From positions 1 to 11,141 of the forward strand of contig JBBIUJ010000127.1 of assembly GCA_037440345.1 (NCBI GenBank): a stretch of 11,141 nucleotides of DNA, given 5' to 3'. Source of the DNA: CAINVV01 sp037440345 (GTDB lineage Bacteria > Bacteroidota > Bacteroidia > Bacteroidales > Prolixibacteraceae). A model generated the notes under the pieces. It did not search any database. It was given only the letters and a program-made list of their open reading frames with translations, and was not told the DNA's origin. A program made the translations under genes and the position numbers. This document shows positions 7,250-11,141 of this stretch, piece after piece; position 1 is the stretch's first letter; the number at the start of each line of letters is the position of its first letter.

Positions 7250-7995
7250 AGGTAATTATTTTGGAAGACGAACCAAGAGCAGCCAATCACCTGGAGCGTT
7301 TACTCGCGAAAGTCGCCCCAAACATGATCGTAATTGCCAAACTGGATTCAATTCGTGATGGACTGAAATACCTGCGGACCAATCCTGAGCCTGAGCTCCT
7401 TTTTTCGGATGTCCAACTTGCCGATGGGTTGTGTTTTGAGATTTTCAATCAATTCGATGTGCGATGTCCAATCATTTTTACCACTGCATACGACCACTAT
7501 GCCATCGATGCGTTCAAAACCAGTGGTATCGACTATTTACTTAAACCCATTGAGGAAGAGAGGCTCAGCAAAGCCATCGAAAAAGCCAGACAATTTTCTC
7601 CAGGCCTGATACTGGAAAAGGTGTTAAGGTTGACCAACCATACCTATGGGAAAAGTTTTAAGTCGCGGTTTATGGTCAAGGTTGGCGACAAAATCAAAAG
7701 TATTCCTGTCGAAGAAATTCTGGTATTCTTTAGTCTGGAGAAAGGAACTTATCTTCTGACATCCGACAAACATAACTATAACATAGAATATACGCTCGAT
7801 CAAATAGAACAAATGCTTGACCCGGAAATACACTTTAGGATTAACCGCAAATACATTGTTTCCATTCAAACCTGTACCAATATTCTTGCATGGACTAATT
7901 CGCGGCTTCGCCTGAAAATTGATGGGATCGATGATCCTGACATTTTTGTTGCCCGGGAACGGGTCCCGGAATTCAAAAATTGGCTGAATAGGTAA
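7246..7995 (+). CDS. LytTR-family response regulator (plus arm)
   Basis: This 249-residue protein has a receiver domain (1 to about 118) with the acidic pocket E7/D8, phospho-acceptor D55 in FSDVQLADG, the TT at 79-80 and K100 in DYLLKP. A LytTR DNA-binding domain follows (about 138-249) with FFSLEKGTYLLTSD and FRINRKYIVS. All receiver residues needed for phosphorylation are present. Family members bind pairs of short direct repeats upstream of target genes. The start codon overlaps the kinase stop, so the two proteins are probably made in fixed ratio. It is the last gene of the plus arm; the palindrome at 8009-8047 lies 13 bp after the stop. It is closely similar throughout to the regulator at 8069-8836, so binding-site overlap between the two arms is possible. 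The likely target, the receptor operon at 3267, is inferred from position only. Confidence 0.94.
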   Translation: MKVIILEDEPRAANHLERLLAKVAPNMIVIAKLDSIRDGLKYLRTNPEPELLFSDVQLADGLCFEIFNQFDVRCPIIFTTAYDHYAIDAFKTSGIDYLLKPIEEERLSKAIEKARQFSPGLILEKVLRLTNHTYGKSFKSRFMVKVGDKIKSIPVEEILVFFSLEKGTYLLTSDKHNYNIEYTLDQIEQMLDPEIHFRINRKYIVSIQTCTNILAWTNSRLRLKIDGIDDPDIFVARERVPEFKNWLNR

Positions 7996-8008
7996 TGGCA
8001 GCATAATG

Positions 8009-8047
8009 AAACTGACGGGGTCACTAAGAGTCACCCCGTCAGTTTTT
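8009..8047. terminator. Palindromic repeat copy 2, convergent terminator between the two regulator genes
   Basis: A 13-bp stem (8009-8021 with 8033-8045, arm AAACTGACGGGGT), one C·C mismatch (8022/8032), three more pairs and an AAG loop (8026-8028). On the plus strand the stem ends in five T residues (8043-8047), so it can act as an intrinsic terminator for the plus arm. The minus-strand exit is less T-rich (TTCATTATG), so termination there is less certain. It occupies most of the 73-bp gap between two convergent stop codons. It is 34/36 identical to 2995-3030. Confidence 0.8.
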
Positions 8048-8068
8048 GATTTCACGCCAATTAAATAA

Positions 8069-8836
8069 CTACAAATCAAGCCATTCCTTGAAGTTTGCGA
8101 CTTTATCCCTGCTAACGACTATGCTCTCTTCGTCCGCCTTTTTCAATTTGACTTTCAGTCGGCTGTTGGAGTAAAAAACAATGTCAGCAATGGAACGATT
8201 GCTTAGTATGTACTTTCGGTTGATGCGAAAAAACTGGTGTTCATCCACCATCTCAGAAATGCGGTCGAGTGAATAATCAACGAGGTAGGTTTTAAAATCA
8301 GAAGTACAGAGAAAAGTAGCCTTTTCGAGACTGTAAAAAAAGAGAATATCTTCAACAGCAATGGATTTCAGGTGCTCTCCCACTTTTATCACAAATCTGG
8401 TTTTGTATTGTTTCTGAAGCATCTCCTTTACTCTATTCAACAGTTCAATGGTAACAGCAGGAGGTGATTGGGAATGGCTGGCCCTATCGCCAAATTTCTG
8501 AAATGCCGCTTCCAGTTCGTTGTATGCGATCGGCTTAAGTAGATAGTCAACGCTGTTTACCTTGAAAGCTTTGATGGCATATTCCTCATAGGCCGTTGTA
8601 AAAATCACCGGAGAAGTCATATTCACACGCTCGAACACCCCAAAGCTCAGACCATCTGCAAGTTGGACATCCATAAAAACCAGATCAGGAGCAGGATTCT
8701 GCCGAAACCATTCAACAGCGCCATTTACTGAATCAATGACAGCTAGCACCGAAATCTGAGGATCAAATTTCAGGATCAGTTGCCTCAACCATTCAGCCGC
8801 AGGCTTTTCGTCTTCAATGATCAGTACTTTATACAT
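8069..8836 (-). CDS. LytTR-family response regulator (minus arm)
   Basis: This 255-residue protein has a receiver domain with E8/D9, phospho-acceptor D56 in FMDVQLADG, TT at 80-81 and K101 in DYLLKP. A linker with a proline- and serine-containing stretch (about 119-127) leads to a LytTR DNA-binding domain (about 145-255) with FFYSLEKATFLCTSD and FRINRKYILS. It pairs with the kinase at 8929-9960, which precedes it on the same strand. Unlike the plus arm, the two genes do not overlap but are separated by 92 bp. The regulator at 7246-7995 is its closest relative here, differing most in the linker and in the last strands of the LytTR domain. The ATG at 8836 is preferred because the receiver's first strand (KVLIIEDE) starts directly after it. 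Confidence 0.94.
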   Translation of the reverse strand: MYKVLIIEDEKPAAEWLRQLILKFDPQISVLAVIDSVNGAVEWFRQNPAPDLVFMDVQLADGLSFGVFERVNMTSPVIFTTAYEEYAIKAFKVNSVDYLLKPIAYNELEAAFQKFGDRASHSQSPPAVTIELLNRVKEMLQKQYKTRFVIKVGEHLKSIAVEDILFFYSLEKATFLCTSDFKTYLVDYSLDRISEMVDEHQFFRINRKYILSNRSIADIVFYSNSRLKVKLKKADEESIVVSRDKVANFKEWLDL

Positions 8837-8892
8837 CTTTTCATGCGTGTATAATTTGTTTTTTTATGGTCGCATGGAATACCCACACACTC

Positions 8893-8921
8893 ATTTTCAT
8901 TTGGTATGAAAATATTCTCAT
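8893..8921. promoter_or_regulatory. Overlapping inverted repeats in the kinase-regulator gap of the minus arm
   Basis: Two structures share bases in the 92-bp gap. A perfect 8-bp hairpin is formed by ATTTTCAT (8893-8900) and ATGAAAAT (8906-8913) around a five-base loop. A 16-bp near-palindrome (8906-8921, one mismatched pair) uses the second arm of that hairpin. They lie just past the kinase stop codon, in the transcript leading to the regulator. A 6-bp inverted repeat CATGCG/CGCATG (8842-8847 and 8871-8876) brackets an AT-rich spacer closer to the regulator start. The two overlapping pairings are mutually exclusive and could tune expression of the regulator, but the region is AT-rich and chance is a real alternative. 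I see no convincing TAnnTTTG promoter here. Confidence 0.3.
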
Positions 8922-8928
8922 GGCTATT

Positions 8929-9960
8929 TCAATCTGTTAGCAATGGAATACGAACCACGAAATCACTGTGGCTCTCAGCAATCGTCACTTTTTTGTTTGT
9001 GAAAAACTGATACCGTTCTTTAATATTTTGGATACCGCTTCCACTTCCCTCAGATCCAATTTTTCGTTGAAGCTTGTTTTCAACGGTCAGAAAACCATCC
9101 TCCAAGGCGTAAATGCGGATAATCAAAGGATTTTTATCCGATATTTCATTGTGCTTGATGGCGTTTTCGACGAGCATTTGAATGGATAACGGGATGACTT
9201 TGTAGTTACCGGCCTGAATGGCAATCTTCACATCCAGATTTGATTCGAACCTTATTTTTTGCAGGAAAACATAGGATTCCAGAAATTTTAACTCATCTTC
9301 GAGAGCAACAAGTTCGTTGTTCTTTTGATCGAGCACGTAGCGGTAGACTTCCGAAAGTTTCTTCACAAAATCGATCGCCTTTTCGGGATTGGTATTGATG
9401 AGTGATGTAAGCGAATTCAGGTTGTTAAAGAGAAAGTGAGGGTTCACCTGGCTTTTCAGGGCTTCGTATTGCAAAGCCAATTGCTCTCTCTTGAGCTTCT
9501 CCTGCTGAACGGCTGCCTCTTTCCACTTCTTAAAAAACATGATCGCATTCGAAATCAGCGAGCCCAAGAAAACGAATGTAAAGGCAACCTTTACCATAAA
9601 AGTGCCGGTTTCGATAAAAAAGCCGGAATTCATCTGCTGGCGCCATAATAAACTGGTCAGAAAGATCGCGAGTACGATAATTACCGCAGATAGCCCAATG
9701 GTAACAAAGAACTGAACGATCAACCGCTTAAGCGGATTTTGCAACCAGGGAAGTTTTCGATCAAGTGTTGCAACCATCCACGTTATTCCCAGCATAAATA
9801 AACCACCTATGAGTACCGAATTGATCGAACCATCAATGATCATTTGCACTGTAATATATTCAAACTTAGTAACGGACAGCATTATAAGGTTCCCTATTAC
9901 AATTAGCAACAGCATCCATGCTGGAATCTGCCATAGTAGCTCCTTTCGATTGATTTTCAT
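8929..9960 (-). CDS. LytS-type sensor histidine kinase (minus arm)
   Basis: This 343-residue membrane kinase has four predicted helices (about 12-30, 45-66, 78-104 and 118-144) and short loops. A coiled, charged linker (KKWKEAAVQQEKLKREQ, 144-160) leads to the His_kinase motif KSQVNPHFLFNNLN (169-182) with H175. The ATPase domain has the N-box MLVENAIKHN (262-271) and a glycine box GSGSGIQNI (305-313). Spacing and layout match the kinase at 6206-7249 almost residue for residue in the catalytic half, while the membrane half is much more diverged. This suggests that signalling was kept while the sensed input changed. The secreted TPR-like gene precedes it by 46 bp, so all four minus-arm genes are probably transcribed together. 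Confidence 0.93.
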   Translation of the reverse strand: MKINRKELLWQIPAWMLLLIVIGNLIMLSVTKFEYITVQMIIDGSINSVLIGGLFMLGITWMVATLDRKLPWLQNPLKRLIVQFFVTIGLSAVIIVLAIFLTSLLWRQQMNSGFFIETGTFMVKVAFTFVFLGSLISNAIMFFKKWKEAAVQQEKLKREQLALQYEALKSQVNPHFLFNNLNSLTSLINTNPEKAIDFVKKLSEVYRYVLDQKNNELVALEDELKFLESYVFLQKIRFESNLDVKIAIQAGNYKVIPLSIQMLVENAIKHNEISDKNPLIIRIYALEDGFLTVENKLQRKIGSEGSGSGIQNIKERYQFFTNKKVTIAESHSDFVVRIPLLTD

Positions 9961-10006
9961 TTTCGCTTATTTTCTCGTTCCGGTTGATCGAATTTACTGA
10001 ATAAAA

Positions 10007-10657
10007 CTACTTCTTTACCAAATCCTGAGCACTTTTCAGTTCGGAATCGTTCATCTCTTTTCCCCAATTGGGTGAAATTGCATTTTTGGGCTTGAAAATC
10101 CTGAATTTTTCCTCGGCAAGCTGAAACATTGGAAGCGCTTTGTCAGCCCCACCACCATAAGCTTCGGGAGTGTGAAAAGTCATGGTAGCGCGGAGGTAAT
10201 AAACACGCGGATTGTCCGGGTTTAGTTCCAAAGCTTTGTCGAGCGATTTGTTCATCACTGCCACAAGGGTCATCCCGCGGGTCATTGGGTCTATGTTTAT
10301 GCGTGAAGGGTAGAGAAAACCCTGCAGCATATGCAATTCAGACTCGTTGGGGTCGATTGCCATTGCCTGGTCCAGATATTTTTGTGCCTGATCGAGGTAT
10401 TGATCCTTCTTCGCATTTTCTGTCTCCCGAAAGCTAATCATGATGTAGGCAAAGGAGGCATAATACAAGGGTAACCACTCCCTCTTTTCGATGTTCGAAA
10501 TTCGCTCGAACTGGTTGGCTACCTCAACATATTCAGGAATAGTCTTAGCCTGAAATAGTTCTTTGACCGACTGGGTGATGGCCTTCTGATAGTTTTCGCC
10601 CGCAAATAGATTACTGAATAGCGAAACCAATACAAGTGTAAAAATTAACTTTTTCAT
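10007..10657 (-). CDS. Secreted TPR-like helical protein, unknown function (minus arm)
   Basis: This 216-residue protein has a signal peptide (MKKLIFTLVLV..., cleavage likely after A19 in LFA|G) and no lipobox. The mature part contains REWLPLYYASFAYI (59-72), a TPR-like stretch DQYLDQAQKYLDQAMAIDP (85-103) ending NESELHMLQG, PMTRG (124-128), KALELNPDNPR (141-151) and a C-terminal FKPKNAISPNWGK (188-200). It is the counterpart of the protein at 5484-6125, colinear except around a glycine-rich AYGGGADKALP segment (167-176). That segment is replaced in the other copy by a phenylalanine-rich, cysteine-containing one. It has no cysteine at all. It starts 29 bp after the receptor stop codon. Function is unknown. 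The repeated pairing of this protein type with a receptor and a LytS-type kinase is the best clue available. Confidence 0.85.
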   Translation of the reverse strand: MKKLIFTLVLVSLFSNLFAGENYQKAITQSVKELFQAKTIPEYVEVANQFERISNIEKREWLPLYYASFAYIMISFRETENAKKDQYLDQAQKYLDQAMAIDPNESELHMLQGFLYPSRINIDPMTRGMTLVAVMNKSLDKALELNPDNPRVYYLRATMTFHTPEAYGGGADKALPMFQLAEEKFRIFKPKNAISPNWGKEMNDSELKSAQDLVKK

Positions 10658-10686
10658 TTTTGTGATGTTTAAATTCTATTTTCTGA

Positions 10687-11141
10687 TTAAAACATAATTG
10701 ATATGAGCAAAATGGTTTGCCGCACAAAAGGCGATTTGATGGGTGTTGATTCATAATAACCTGAAGCATTCGGTTTAACCGAAAAATTATATCCATAAAC
10801 ATTGTCGAATCCGGGCAGATTATTGACCATCAGGTGCAAAACCGACTGTCTCCTGAAGATTTTCATCAGGTAAGTCAGACTTAAACTGATGTCGTTGTAC
10901 GACTGTGTTTTAGCATTCATAAATCCAGGAAGGTTCGGATCGTGATAGGGGCGGCTGCTTGCAAACGAATAGGTCACCGAAGCATACGTCCTGAATCTTT
11001 CCAGAAAACGTTTGTACACCACCGACAAATTGTGTTCCGAAACATAAGTTGGAGTGGCCGACATCTGGTAATCTTTGTAATCGCGACGGGCGTTGATCCA
11101 TGAATAGGAAATCCAATAATCGGTAAGGTCAAATGTTTCCT
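10687..11141 (-). CDS. TonB-dependent outer-membrane receptor, C-terminal part (5' end outside window, minus arm)
   Basis: The frame is open to the right edge, so the gene begins outside. The methionine at 11064 is internal, because the coding sequence continues upstream of it as DYWISYSWINARRDYKDYQ. The visible 150 or so residues are the last strands of an outer-membrane barrel. They align with the end of the receptor at 3267-5432: DYWISYS, HNLSVVYK, a YSFASSRPYHDPN block matching YSSPRVYNNPN, then a long strand with NNLPGFDNVYG matching TNITGFKNEFG. This copy ends in a terminal phenylalanine (SIMF), the usual outer-membrane insertion signal. It lacks the charged tail of the plus-arm receptor. 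It is the first gene of the minus arm; its promoter is not in the window. Confidence 0.85.
   Translation of the reverse strand, partial: ETFDLTDYWISYSWINARRDYKDYQMSATPTYVSEHNLSVVYKRFLERFRTYASVTYSFASSRPYHDPNLPGFMNAKTQSYNDISLSLTYLMKIFRRQSVLHLMVNNLPGFDNVYGYNFSVKPNASGYYESTPIKSPFVRQTILLISIMF

Noticed and set aside
2995..8044. Two palindrome copies as a CRISPR array or terminal repeats of a typical insertion sequence
   Set aside because: There are only two copies about 5 kb apart, no regularly spaced spacers, no transposase gene between them and no clear target-site duplication next to them.
7624..8079. 151-codon minus-strand open frame spanning the regulator end and the palindrome
   Set aside because: It is antisense to the well-supported LytTR domain and would run through the convergent palindrome. 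The translation shows no recognisable domain.
1..11141. tRNA, rRNA or riboswitch genes
   Set aside because: No cloverleaf, rRNA-like or known riboswitch-like sequence was seen in the gaps; the only gaps long enough for one is 2944-3266, which holds the hairpins, dyad and promoter described.

Overview
The window looks like a chromosomal segment from a member of the Bacteroidota. The evidence is a GH92 mannosidase, TonB-dependent receptors with an N-terminal carboxypeptidase-regulatory-like domain, LytS/LytTR two-component pairs, A-rich leaders without clear Shine-Dalgarno sites, and a TTTG / TAnnTTTG-like promoter. The order or genus cannot be fixed from the sequence alone.

Left part (1-3091): the 3' end of a GH92 alpha-mannosidase gene is followed after 36 bp by a 635-residue protein that fuses an HldE/RfaE-like PfkB sugar kinase to a HAD-family phosphatase. 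This unit ends with a palindromic repeat (2995-3030) and a T-tailed hairpin (3045-3091).

Right part (3267-11141): two four-gene modules of the same type face each other. The plus-strand arm runs TonB-dependent receptor (3267-5432), small secreted TPR-like protein (5484-6125), LytS-type membrane histidine kinase (6206-7249) and LytTR response regulator (7246-7995). The minus-strand arm reads the same from the right edge inwards: receptor (only its C-terminal part is inside, 10687-11141), TPR-like protein (10007-10657), kinase (8929-9960) and regulator (8069-8836). Every gene in one arm is a recognisable but diverged paralogue of its counterpart. The arms meet tail to tail at a second copy of the palindrome (8009-8047), which is placed as a terminator. 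The two palindrome copies bracket the plus arm.

Working model (inference): each arm is an outer-membrane uptake and sensing unit. The receptor imports an unknown ligand. The secreted TPR-like protein acts with it in the periplasm. The kinase, which has almost no periplasmic domain, passes the signal to a LytTR regulator that probably controls the receptor operon. There is no SusD partner. A second layer of structure is a set of degenerate 7-bp tandem repeats in the gaps before three plus-strand genes (1001-1035, 5446-5480, 6128-6162 and 6187-6207). I see none in the gaps of the minus arm.
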